Source: DATDAH01 sp036525535
GTDB taxonomy: Bacteria > Actinomycetota > Acidimicrobiia > Acidimicrobiales > DATDAH01
Length of the DNA: 51,175 nucleotides
Assembly (NCBI GenBank): GCA_036525535.1
Contig: DATDAH010000027.1
Span: 1-51,175, forward strand
Direction of reading: 5' to 3'
Part shown: positions 17,517-25,095 of the stretch, piece by piece
Numbering within the stretch: the first letter of the stretch is position 1
Layout: each line of letters starts with the position of its first letter
The notes under the pieces: model-generated
The model's input: the letters and a program-made list of their open reading frames with translations, nothing else
Database searches by the model: none
What the model was told of the DNA's origin: nothing
Position numbers and translations under genes: made by a program

Positions 17517-18577
17517 CGCAGGTGAGGCAGCTTCAGGAACAGGCCGAGGAGGAAGAGCTCCTCGGTCGGGTTGCGGACAAGGTCCTCGGCCGCCGTCTGG
17601 AGGGCGGCGAGGCCGTCGACGAGCTCGGCCGGGTCGCGGCCGTCGGCCAAGGCGTCGCGGTAGCGGCCGGCGAGGGTGGCCAGCCCGAAGAGGATCTCCT
17701 GACGGCGCAGGGTCCGGACCTGGCGCCGGTGCCGGGTGACGAGCTCGGCGACGAGGCCCCGGCGCAGGCCGTAGCGGTCGATCTGCTCCTCGAGGGCCGC
17801 CTGTTCCTCCACCTGCTGGGCGTCGAGCGGCGCCTGGGCGGCGTCGATGCGGCCCCGGAGGTCCTCGACGAGGTCGATGACCCGGGCCCCGGTGCCGTCG
17901 AGGCGGTCGGGCACCGCCCGCCAGGCGTCGCGCCGCGCGGCCAGGTCGGGGTCGGTGGCCAGGAGGCGGGCGCGGGCGAGGTCACCCGACGCGGCTTCGG
18001 CGGCTTGCTGGGCCCGGTCCGGGGCCACGCCCTCAGCCACCAGGCGCTCGATGACCGCGGCGTCGGGCACGGGGCCGAAGTCGATGCGCACGCACCGGGA
18101 CGCGGTGGTGACCAGCTCCGGCGGGATCTCGTCGGCGACGATCACGATGATCGTGCGGGGCGGCGGCTCCTCGATGGTCTTGAGGAATGCCCCGGCGAAC
18201 TGCTCCATCGTGTGGAACTGGCCGAGCACGACGACCTTTCGGTCCGCCTCGACCGGCGCCCGGTTGACCTCCTGGATGATGGCGGGGAGGTCGCCCTTGT
18301 CCATGTCGACGCTCAGCCGAGCGCCCTCGGGCTCGAAGACGATCAGGTCGGGGTGCTTGCCCTCCAGGGCGAGACGGGCGTGGCGCTCGGCGTCCTCCCC
18401 CTCGGTGTCGCGGGTGAAGAGGGCGGCGGCGAAGGCTCGCGCCGCGGCCATCCGCCCGCTACCGGGCGGCCCCACGAAGAGATAGGCGTGCAACGGGGCC
18501 GTGACCGCGGCCCGCAGGTCGGCCTCCGCCCTCGCCTGGCCGACCACGTCGCCCCAGACGTCCACGTCCACGCTCAC
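17513..18577 (-). CDS. holB: DNA polymerase III subunit delta'
   Basis: A 354-residue clamp-loader subunit. It starts 'VWGDVVGQARAEADLRAAV', then a P-loop-like GPPGSGRMAAARAF in which the lysine is replaced by arginine, as expected for non-hydrolysing delta'. 'FLKTIEEPPPRTIIVIVAD' and the sensor region 'TTASRCVRIDFGPVPD' follow. With delta and tau/gamma it loads the beta clamp on DNA. The GTG start at 18577 overlaps the tmk stop by GTGA. The tmk-holB pairing is widespread, and topA-holB proximity is known from mycobacteria and streptomycetes. Confidence 0.92.
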   Translation of the reverse strand: MSVDVDVWGDVVGQARAEADLRAAVTAPLHAYLFVGPPGSGRMAAARAFAAALFTRDTEGEDAERHARLALEGKHPDLIVFEPEGARLSVDMDKGDLPAIIQEVNRAPVEADRKVVVLGQFHTMEQFAGAFLKTIEEPPPRTIIVIVADEIPPELVTTASRCVRIDFGPVPDAAVIERLVAEGVAPDRAQQAAEAASGDLARARLLATDPDLAARRDAWRAVPDRLDGTGARVIDLVEDLRGRIDAAQAPLDAQQVEEQAALEEQIDRYGLRRGLVAELVTRHRRQVRTLRRQEILFGLATLAGRYRDALADGRDPAELVDGLAALQTAAEDLVRNPTEELFLLGLFLKLPHLR

Positions 18578-19203
18578 GAGAGGCGCTCCTCGACGGCGGC
18601 GAGGACGCGGGCGAAGACCTCGTCGACGGTGCCGGTGCCGTCGATGACGGCCCAACCCCCGGGATCGGCGGCCGCCAGAGCCCGGTAGCCATCCGCCACC
18701 CGGCTGTGGAACCCGTCGCCCACCGCCTCGAGACGATCGAGGTCGGTGTCCATCCGCTGCGCGGCCACCTCTTCCGGGACGTCGATCAGGATGGTGAGGT
18801 CGGGCTTCAGGCCGCCGGTGGCCCATTCGTTGATCCGGGCCACGTCCTCTACGCCGAGCTGGCGGCCATGGCCCTGGTAGGCCAGCGACGAGGCCACATA
18901 GCGGTCGCTCACGACGTCCTCGCCGACCTCGAGCGCGGGCCGGATCACCCGGGCGACGTGGTCGGCCCGAGCGGCGGCAATGAGCAGGACCTCGGCCCGG
19001 AAGTCCAGCTCGCCGGTGGCGGGGTCCAGAACGATGTCCCGCAGCCGCTCGCCGGCCGGCGTCCCGCCCGGCTCGCGGGTGAGCCGGGCGCTCAAGTGGT
19101 CGGCCAGGCGTTGGGCCTGGGTCGACTTGCCGCAGCCCTCGCCGCCCTCGAGGGCGATGAACCGGCCCGAACGGTGCTCATGGCTCTTCGCCTGACGGCT
19201 CAT
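18574..19203 (-). CDS. tmk: Thymidylate kinase
   Basis: A 209-residue dTMP kinase making dTDP for DNA synthesis. The P-loop EGGEGCGKST is at residues about 19-28, the 'TREPGGTPAGERLRDIVL' segment binds dTMP, and 'VVSDRYVASSLAYQGHGRQL' carries the conserved DR(Y/H) motif. Length is normal. It starts 49 bases after the topA stop and is coupled to holB by GTGA. The family assignment is secure. Confidence 0.95.
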   Translation of the reverse strand: MSRQAKSHEHRSGRFIALEGGEGCGKSTQAQRLADHLSARLTREPGGTPAGERLRDIVLDPATGELDFRAEVLLIAAARADHVARVIRPALEVGEDVVSDRYVASSLAYQGHGRQLGVEDVARINEWATGGLKPDLTILIDVPEEVAAQRMDTDLDRLEAVGDGFHSRVADGYRALAAADPGGWAVIDGTGTVDEVFARVLAAVEERLS

Positions 19204-19252
19204 CGCTCTGCAGGCCTACTCGGCCCGCGGATCGGCTTCGCCGCTCACGGCG

Positions 19253-21976
19253 TCAGTCGCTCGCCCCGGCCGGTGCGGGCTCGACCGGCTCGCTCGCCTC
19301 GGCCTCGGCCGGCTTCTTCGCCACCGGCTTCTTCTTGGCCGCCGCCTTCTTCTTGGCCGCCGGCTTCTTCTTGGCCGCGCCCTTCTTGTTCGGCGGAGCC
19401 TTGAGGCGGCGCTCGGCCAGGAGCTCGGCGCCCCGCTCGGGCGTGATGTTCTCGATGGTGTCGCCCTTGCGCAGCGAGGCGTTGCTCGTGCCGTCGGTGA
19501 CGTAGGGCCCGAAGCGACCGTCCTTCAGGATCATCGGCTCGCCGGTCGCCGGGTCCTCGCCCAGCTCCTTCAGCGGGGGCTTGGCCGCCCCCCGGCCCCG
19601 GGTCTTGGGCTGGGCCAGCAGGGCCAGGCAGGCCTCGAGATCGATCGTGAAGAGCTGGTCCTCGTCGGTGAGGCTGCGGGTGTCCTTGTCCTTCTTCAGG
19701 TACGGGCCGTAGCGACCGTTCTGCACCGTGATCTCGACGCCGTCGGCCGGATCCACCCCGACGGTCCGGGGCAACGACAAGAGCTGCAGCGCCTCGTCCA
19801 GGGTGAGGGTGTTCACGGTCATGGTCTGGAACAGCGACGCCGTCTTGGGCTTGCCCTCGACCTCACCGGACTCGAGGTCACCGAGTTGGACGTAGGGCCC
19901 GAACCGTCCGTTCCGGGCCAGCACGCTCAAGCCGGTCTCGGGGTCCTGGCCGACCACGCGGTCGTCGCTGGGGGCCTCGAGGAGCTCGACGGCCTTGGCC
20001 GGGGTGAGCTCGTCGGGCGGCAGGTCGTCGGGGATGGACGCGGTGTCCTCACCCCGCTGGAGATAGGGCCCGTAGCGCCCGGGGCGGGCCACGATCTCGA
20101 CGCCGTCGGCATCGGCCCCGATGGGGATGGTGTTGACGGCGCGGGCGTCGATGTCGCCGAGGTTGTTCGACACCATCTCCTGGAGGCCGACGCCGGGGCC
20201 GTCCTTGCCACCCTCGCCGAAGTAGAAGCGGCTCAGCCACGGGATCTGCTCGGCGGTGCCGCTGGCGATCTCGTCCAGCTCGTCCTCCATGCGGGCGGTG
20301 AACGCGTAGTCGACGAGGTCGGGGAAGTGGGTCTCCAGGAGGGTGATCACGGCGAAGGCGGTGAAGGACGGCACCAGGGCCGACCCCTTCTTCCACACGT
20401 AGCCGCGGTCCTGGATGGTGCCGATGATCGAGGCGTAGGTCGACGGGCGTCCGACCCCGAGCTCCTCCAGGCGGCGGACCAGCGAGGCCTCGGTGAAGCG
20501 GGCGGGGGGCTGGGTCTCGTGGCCCTTGGCCTCGATGCTGCGCACGGCCACCCGGTCGCCCTCGGCCATGTCGGGCAGGATCCGCTCCTGGTCCTCGAGG
20601 TCGCCCTCGGGATCGTCGGAGCCCTCGACGTAGGCCCGCAGGAAGCCCGGGTGGTGGATGGTCTTGCCGGTGGCCGCGAACTCGGCGTCACGGCCGTCGC
20701 TCGCCATGGCCCCGAGCCGCACCTGAACACTCTGGCCCCGGGCGTCGGTCATCTGGGAGGCGACGGTGCGGCGCCAGACCAGCTCGTAGAGACGGAACTC
20801 GTCGCCCTGCAGCTCGCCCTGGACCTCCTCGGGGAGGCGGAAGCGGTCACCCGCAGGGCGGATCGCCTCGTGGGCCTCCTGGGCGTTCTTGACCTTGCGG
20901 GTGTACTGCCGCGGGGCATCCGGCAGGTGGTCCCGGCCGTACTTCTCCAGGATCTGGGCCCGGGCGGCGGCCACAGCGGTGTCCGACAGCGTCGTGCTGT
21001 CCGTCCGCATGTAGGTGATGTAACCGTTCTCGTAGAGGCGTTGGGCCACGCTCATGGTCCGGGCGGACGAGAAGCGCAGCTTGCGCCCCGCCTCCTGCTG
21101 GAGGGTCGAGGTCATGAACGGCGCGTAGGGCTTGCGGGTGTAGGGCTTGGACTCCACCGACCGAACGGTGACGTCGGCGCGGTCGAGGGCCGAGGCCAGG
21201 CCCCGGGCCCCGGCCTCGTCCAGCAAGGTCACGTCGCCCTGGAGCCGGCCGTCCTCGTCGAAGTCCTTGCCCGTGGCCAGACGGGCCCCGTCGACGGCGA
21301 CCAGGGTGGCACCGAAGTCGGCCTGCGGCTCGCCGCCGGCCAACCGGCCGTCGAGATCCCAGTAGGAGGCGACCGTGAAGCGCATCCGGGCCCGTTCCCG
21401 CTCGACCACGATGCGGGTGGCCACGCTCTGGACCCGGCCCGCAGACAGGCCGCTCTGCACCTTCTTCCAGAGGACAGGGCTGACCTCGTAGCCGTAGAGG
21501 CGGTCCAGGATGCGGCGGGCCTCCTGGGCATCGACCAGGCGGCGGTCGATCTCACGGGGCTCGTCGATGGCCCGTTGGATGGCCTCGGGCGTGATCTCGT
21601 GGAAGACCATTCGTCGCACCGGCATGCCCGACGGGGGGTTCAGCACCTCGAGCAGGTGCCAGGCGATGGCCTCCCCCTCACGGTCCTCATCGGTCGCGAG
21701 ATAGAGCTCGCTGGCCGCCTTCATCTTCTTCCGGAGGTTGGCGACCACGTCCTTCTTGCCCTTGTTCACCACGTACAGGGGCTTGAAGTCGTTGTCCGTG
21801 TCCACGCCGAGGCGGGCCCAGGGCTCGCCCTTGTAGGCGGCGGGCACGTCGGCGGCGTTCTGAGGCAGGTCGCGGATGTGGCCGACCGACGAATCGACGT
21901 CGTACCCCGAGCCGAGGTAGCCCGCGATGGTCTTCGCCTTCGCCGGGCTCTCGACGATCACCAGAGGGTTGGCCAC
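19253..21976 (-). CDS. topA: DNA topoisomerase I
   Basis: A 907-residue type IA topoisomerase that relaxes negative supercoils. The Toprim domain begins 'PLVIVESPAKAKTIAGYLG' and includes DEDREGEAIAWHL. The active-site tyrosine is Tyr322 in GYITYMRTDST. Four C-terminal repeats of the 'GRYGPYLQ' type are followed by a lysine/alanine-rich tail, as in other actinobacterial enzymes, which use it for DNA binding. I chose the GTG at 21976 because TACCCT lies seven bases upstream and family members begin here; an in-frame GTG at 22018 is possible. It heads the topA-tmk-holB-MFS operon. Confidence 0.96.
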   Translation of the reverse strand: MANPLVIVESPAKAKTIAGYLGSGYDVDSSVGHIRDLPQNAADVPAAYKGEPWARLGVDTDNDFKPLYVVNKGKKDVVANLRKKMKAASELYLATDEDREGEAIAWHLLEVLNPPSGMPVRRMVFHEITPEAIQRAIDEPREIDRRLVDAQEARRILDRLYGYEVSPVLWKKVQSGLSAGRVQSVATRIVVERERARMRFTVASYWDLDGRLAGGEPQADFGATLVAVDGARLATGKDFDEDGRLQGDVTLLDEAGARGLASALDRADVTVRSVESKPYTRKPYAPFMTSTLQQEAGRKLRFSSARTMSVAQRLYENGYITYMRTDSTTLSDTAVAAARAQILEKYGRDHLPDAPRQYTRKVKNAQEAHEAIRPAGDRFRLPEEVQGELQGDEFRLYELVWRRTVASQMTDARGQSVQVRLGAMASDGRDAEFAATGKTIHHPGFLRAYVEGSDDPEGDLEDQERILPDMAEGDRVAVRSIEAKGHETQPPARFTEASLVRRLEELGVGRPSTYASIIGTIQDRGYVWKKGSALVPSFTAFAVITLLETHFPDLVDYAFTARMEDELDEIASGTAEQIPWLSRFYFGEGGKDGPGVGLQEMVSNNLGDIDARAVNTIPIGADADGVEIVARPGRYGPYLQRGEDTASIPDDLPPDELTPAKAVELLEAPSDDRVVGQDPETGLSVLARNGRFGPYVQLGDLESGEVEGKPKTASLFQTMTVNTLTLDEALQLLSLPRTVGVDPADGVEITVQNGRYGPYLKKDKDTRSLTDEDQLFTIDLEACLALLAQPKTRGRGAAKPPLKELGEDPATGEPMILKDGRFGPYVTDGTSNASLRKGDTIENITPERGAELLAERRLKAPPNKKGAAKKKPAAKKKAAAKKKPVAKKPAEAEASEPVEPAPAGASD

Positions 21977-21983
21977 GGCGCGG

Positions 21984-21989
21984 AGGGTA
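21984..21989 (-). promoter_or_regulatory. Putative -10 of topA (TACCCT), leaderless
   Basis: TACCCT on the minus strand ends seven bases before the GTG at 21976, so transcription would start at or next to the start codon. It supports 21976 over the GTG at 22018. Confidence 0.5.
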
Positions 21990-22043
21990 GGGGCAATGAC
22001 ACGCTCTGTGTCAACCACCCCACCCGGACGGGCGGGTGAACGA

Positions 22044-22802
22044 CTAGCGGGAGTGGATGCTCCCGCCGTCGATCATGTGCGCCTGACCGCTGACCTGGCG
22101 GGCCTTGTCCGACGCCAACCAGACCACGGCTTCGGCGATGTCCTCGGGCTGGAGCAACTCCCCGCTCGGCACCGAGGAGGCCATCAGCTGGCGCAGGCCG
22201 TCGTCCTCGCCCATGAAGCTCAGGAGCATCGGCGTCTCGGTGGGGCCCGGGAGGACGGCATTGACCCGGATGCCCTGACTGGCGTACTCGGAGGCCGCCG
22301 TGCGGGTCAGGCCGAGGACGCCGTGCTTGGCCGCGACGTAGTGGGGGAGACCGGCGAAGCCGAAGACGCCCGCGCCTGACGAGGTGTTGACGATGGCCCC
22401 GCCACCGCCCCGCTCGACCATGTGGGCCAACTCGTGCTTCATGCACAGGAAGACGCTGGTGAGGTTCACCGCGATCATCCGGTCCCAGGTGGCCTTGTCC
22501 AGCTCGTGGAAGGTGGTCATGTGGCCGGTGATGCCGGCGTTGTTGAAGGCGGTGTCCAGGCGACCGTGGTCGGCCACGATCCGGGCGACGAGGTCGACGA
22601 CGACGTCTTCCTCGGCCAGGTCGGCGTCGATCCATTCGGCCGTCACGCCGGCGGCCTGCACCGCGGCGACGGTCTCCGAGGCGTCCTTCACATCGGCGAT
22701 CACCACCGCTTCGGCACCGTCCCGGGCGAACAGCCGGGCTGCCGCCGCCCCGATCCCGCCGGCCCCGCCCGTCACCAGCACCACCGCTCCGTCCACGCTC
22801 AT
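22044..22802 (-). CDS. Short-chain dehydrogenase/reductase
   Basis: A 252-residue classical SDR. The cofactor turn is GGAGGIG near the N-terminus, the NAG motif is NNAGITG, the catalytic Ser is in NTSSGAG, and YVAAK is the YxxxK pair. The acidic 'VIADVKD' after strand 2 favours NAD(H) over NADP(H). It is divergent from an acyl-CoA dehydrogenase, which suggests fatty-acid or steroid-type degradation, but the substrate is unknown. A TAGGGT hexamer seven bases before the ATG suggests a leaderless message. Confidence 0.9.
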   Translation of the reverse strand: MSVDGAVVLVTGGAGGIGAAAARLFARDGAEAVVIADVKDASETVAAVQAAGVTAEWIDADLAEEDVVVDLVARIVADHGRLDTAFNNAGITGHMTTFHELDKATWDRMIAVNLTSVFLCMKHELAHMVERGGGGAIVNTSSGAGVFGFAGLPHYVAAKHGVLGLTRTAASEYASQGIRVNAVLPGPTETPMLLSFMGEDDGLRQLMASSVPSGELLQPEDIAEAVVWLASDKARQVSGQAHMIDGGSIHSR

Positions 22803-22809
22803 GGCCGGG

Positions 22810-22815
22810 ACCCTA
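22810..22815 (-). promoter_or_regulatory. Putative -10 of SDR gene (TAGGGT)
   Basis: TAGGGT on the minus strand lies seven bases before the ATG at 22802, fitting a leaderless transcript. It is back-to-back with the acyl-CoA dehydrogenase -10 15 bases away. Confidence 0.5.
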
Positions 22816-22830
22816 GATCGGGGTCAGGAG

Positions 22831-22836
22831 TAGGTT
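22831..22836 (+). promoter_or_regulatory. Putative -10 of acyl-CoA dehydrogenase gene (TAGGTT)
   Basis: TAGGTT lies eight bases before the GTG at 22845. Together with the opposite-strand TAGGGT it makes a compact divergent promoter. Confidence 0.5.
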
Positions 22837-22844
22837 CGCCGGTC

Positions 22845-24056
22845 GTGGACTTCGACCCGAGCGACAAGTGCCGTGAGCTGTCCGAGCGCCTCGAGGCGTT
22901 CATGGCCGAGAAGGTGATCCCTGCCGAGCCCGTCTACGCCGAGCAGATGGCCGCCTCGGGCGACGGCCACCACCACCCCCAGGTCATGGAGGACCTGAAG
23001 GCCGAGGCTCGGGCCCGGGGGCTGTGGAACCTCTTCCTCCCCCACGCCACGCAGTGGACCGAGGGCCTGTCCAACCTGGACTACGCCCCCCTGGCCGAGA
23101 TCACCGGCCGCAGCGGCCTGGCCCCCGAGGCCCTGAACTGCGCGGCACCCGACACCGGGAACATGGAGGTGCTGACCATGTTCGGCACCGACGAGCAGAA
23201 GGAACAGTGGCTCCGGCCGCTGCTGGAGGGCGAGATCCGCTCCTGCTTCGCCATGACCGAGCCCGACGTGGCCAGCTCCGACGCCACCAACATCGCCCTG
23301 CGCATCGAGACCGACGGTGACGACTACGTCCTCAACGGCCGCAAGTGGTGGATCTCGGGGGCCGCCCGGGAGCGCTGCAAGATCGCCATCGTCATGGGCA
23401 AGACCGATCCGGACGCCCCCCGTCACCTCCAGCAGAGCCAGGTGCTCGTGCCCATGGACACGCCGGGGCTGACGGTGGTCCGGGACCTGACCGTCTTCGG
23501 CTACACGGACCAGGAGGGGCACTGCGAGCTGGCCTTCGAGGACGTCCGGGTCCCCCGGTCCAACCTGATCGGCGAGCAGGGCGGCGGGTTCGCCATCGCC
23601 CAAGCTCGACTCGGGCCCGGCCGCATCCACCACTGCATGCGGGTGATCGGGGTGGCCGAGCGGGCCCTGGAGGCCATGTGCCGCCGGGTCACCAGCCGCA
23701 CCGCGTTCGGCAAGCCGCTGTCAGAGCAGGGCGTCATCCAGGAGTGGATCGCCGACTCCCGCATCGACATCGAGCAGGCCCGCCTCCTGGTCCTCAAGAC
23801 GGCCTGGCTGATGGACACGGTCGGCAACAAGGGTGCCCGCATCGAGGTGTCGGCCATCAAGGTGGCCGTCCCCAACATGGCTCTGCGCATCATCGACCGG
23901 GCCATCCAGGCCCACGGCGCCGGCGGGATCGGGCCCGACTTCGGCCTCTCGTCCATGTACGCCCACGTGCGCACGCTGCGCCTGGCCGACGGCCCCGACG
24001 AGGTTCATCGGATGCAGCTGGCCAAGCGCGAGATCCGCAAGTACGAGGCGGACTGA
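22845..24056 (+). CDS. Acyl-CoA dehydrogenase (FadE/ACAD11-like)
   Basis: A 403-residue flavoprotein. FAD/substrate blocks are 'CFAMTEPDVASSDATNIALR' and 'YVLNGRKWWISGA', with the C-terminal helical domain 'SRTAFGKPLSEQGVIQEWIA' and 'AIQAHGAGGIGPDFGLSSMY'. The 'GRIHHCMRVIGVAERALE' stretch is typical of the ACAD10/11-like branch, which acts on long-chain or hydroxylated acyl-CoAs. It starts at GTG after TAGGTT. The upstream open frame is antisense to the SDR gene and was discarded. It introduces a 2,3-double bond and passes electrons to ETF. Confidence 0.92.
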   Translation: MDFDPSDKCRELSERLEAFMAEKVIPAEPVYAEQMAASGDGHHHPQVMEDLKAEARARGLWNLFLPHATQWTEGLSNLDYAPLAEITGRSGLAPEALNCAAPDTGNMEVLTMFGTDEQKEQWLRPLLEGEIRSCFAMTEPDVASSDATNIALRIETDGDDYVLNGRKWWISGAARERCKIAIVMGKTDPDAPRHLQQSQVLVPMDTPGLTVVRDLTVFGYTDQEGHCELAFEDVRVPRSNLIGEQGGGFAIAQARLGPGRIHHCMRVIGVAERALEAMCRRVTSRTAFGKPLSEQGVIQEWIADSRIDIEQARLLVLKTAWLMDTVGNKGARIEVSAIKVAVPNMALRIIDRAIQAHGAGGIGPDFGLSSMYAHVRTLRLADGPDEVHRMQLAKREIRKYEAD

Positions 24057-24071
24057 CCGCTCATCTTCGCC

Positions 24072-24152
24072 TCAGACGCGGCGACCGCGGCCGATCACGC
24101 CGATCAAGGCGAGGACGATGAGGACCACGAGGACGATGAGGAGGATGCTCAT
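24072..24152 (-). CDS. 26-residue hydrophobic membrane peptide
   Basis: A small frame, MSILLIVLVVLIVLALIGVI followed by GRGRRV. It is one uninterrupted transmembrane helix with a short basic cytoplasmic tail. GGGGAGG three bases before the ATG is one of the strongest Shine-Dalgarno sequences in the window, which argues for translation. It converges on the acyl-CoA dehydrogenase gene (15 bases) and lies just downstream of the anti-sigma gene on the same strand, so it may be the last cistron of that operon. No function is known; a toxin-like or membrane-stress peptide is only a guess. Confidence 0.65.
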   Translation of the reverse strand: MSILLIVLVVLIVLALIGVIGRGRRV

Positions 24153-24196
24153 CGCCTCCCCTTACCCATCTGGCGGCGGCTCACCCGACCTTCCCG

Positions 24197-24643
24197 TCAG
24201 CGGCCGTCTCCGTTCGGGTGGAAGAGGACGACGCGGACCGTGGTGCCATCGTCCTTGACCAGGAACTCCACGTCGTCGGCCAGGGTCCTGACCAACGGGA
24301 TGCCGAGGCCCCGCTCCCGTTCCAGCCGGGACGGATCGGTGGCGTGCGGCATAGGGGACAGCGCGTCGGGGTCGAAGCCACCGCCGTGATCCTCGATCTC
24401 GATGGTGACCCGGTCGTCGTCGAGGTCACAGCGGATGGTCAGCGGCTCGTCGTTGTCCGCCCGCTGGTGGGACTCGATGGCGTTGGCGCACAGCTCGGAC
24501 ACGGCCAGGCGCAGATCCGAGACGCGGGACGGGGGGAAGGCGGGATCGACCGATGCGGCCGCGCTCACCACGACACGGGCGAGATCGAGGTACTCCATGG
24601 TGGGCGGGATCTCGAGCTCGACGACCTCGCCCAACGGGATCAC
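24197..24643 (-). CDS. Anti-sigma factor, HATPase type (ApgA/RsbW-like)
   Basis: A 148-residue GHKL ATPase/kinase of the SpoIIAB/RsbW group. The N box is 'LRLAVSELCANAIESHQ', the G1 box DHGGGFDPD, and the G2 segment 'ERGLGIPLVRTLADDVEF'. Such proteins bind a sigma factor and phosphorylate their STAS antagonist. The GTG start overlaps the stop of the upstream BldG-like gene by GTGA. In Streptomyces the equivalent pair is BldG with ApgA (SCO3549/SCO3548), also beside a helicase. The target sigma factor is not encoded next to it; a group 2 sigma gene lies at 37763-38698. Confidence 0.85.
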   Translation of the reverse strand: MIPLGEVVELEIPPTMEYLDLARVVVSAAASVDPAFPPSRVSDLRLAVSELCANAIESHQRADNDEPLTIRCDLDDDRVTIEIEDHGGGFDPDALSPMPHATDPSRLERERGLGIPLVRTLADDVEFLVKDDGTTVRVVLFHPNGDGR

Positions 24644-24990
24644 CCCGGGCTTCCGGCCAGGGCGGCCTCGACGGTGTCGCCGACCAGGAAGGCCTTGTCC
24701 AGCCGGGTGATGGACAGGACCTTGGCCACGTGGTCGGTGGGCCCGGCCAGGCGCAGGTCGCCGTCCAGGGCCCGGGCCCGCTTCAGGCCGCTGACCAGCG
24801 CCCCCAGGCCCATCGAGTCGATGAAGGTGAGCCCGCTCAGGTCGACCACGAGCCGGGGCGGGCCCTCGGTGATGAGCTGCACGAGGCGGTCCCGGAGGCG
24901 GGGGGCGGTGGCGACGTCGACCTCGCCGGCCAGGCGCAGCACGCGCCAGCCGTCACGGTCCTCGACGGCCACCTCCTCATAGCGGCTCAC
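24640..24990 (-). CDS. bldG: Anti-anti-sigma factor, BldG-like STAS protein
   Basis: A 116-residue STAS-domain protein. The phosphorylatable serine is Ser59 in 'LTFIDSMGLGALVSGLKRAR', closely matching the BldG motif around its phospho-serine. Unphosphorylated, it would sequester the downstream anti-sigma kinase and release a sigma factor. In Streptomyces this switch controls development and antibiotic production. The GTG start at 24990 has GGGAG five bases upstream. It is divergent from the DUF1998 helicase, the same arrangement as the streptomycete bldG locus. Symbol given on sequence and synteny. Confidence 0.85.
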   Translation of the reverse strand: MSRYEEVAVEDRDGWRVLRLAGEVDVATAPRLRDRLVQLITEGPPRLVVDLSGLTFIDSMGLGALVSGLKRARALDGDLRLAGPTDHVAKVLSITRLDKAFLVGDTVEAALAGSPG

Positions 24991-25060
24991 TCCCGCCAGC
25001 GTACGACGGCTGCCGTCATGGATCCGTAATGCCCGAATCCCGCCGTCGTAGTTACGCCCC

Positions 25061-25074
25061 TGTCACCTGTCACC
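25061..25074. repeat. Tandem heptamer TGTCACC x2 in bldG-helicase intergenic
   Basis: TGTCACC is repeated head-to-tail, ending nine bases before the helicase -10 and about 70 bases from the bldG start. Spacing and position would suit an activator or repressor site. It may be coincidental. Confidence 0.3.
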
Positions 25075-25083
25075 GCGCGGTCA

Positions 25084-25089
25084 TAGGCT
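25084..25089 (+). promoter_or_regulatory. Putative -10 of helicase gene (TAGGCT)
   Basis: TAGGCT lies six bases before the ATG at 25096, fitting a leaderless transcript. No Shine-Dalgarno is present. Confidence 0.5.
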
Positions 25090-25095
25090 CAAGCA

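Noticed and set aside
19886..22039. A 717-residue plus-strand frame antisense to topA
   Set aside because: A high-GC shadow frame with no family similarity; topA on the other strand has every expected motif.
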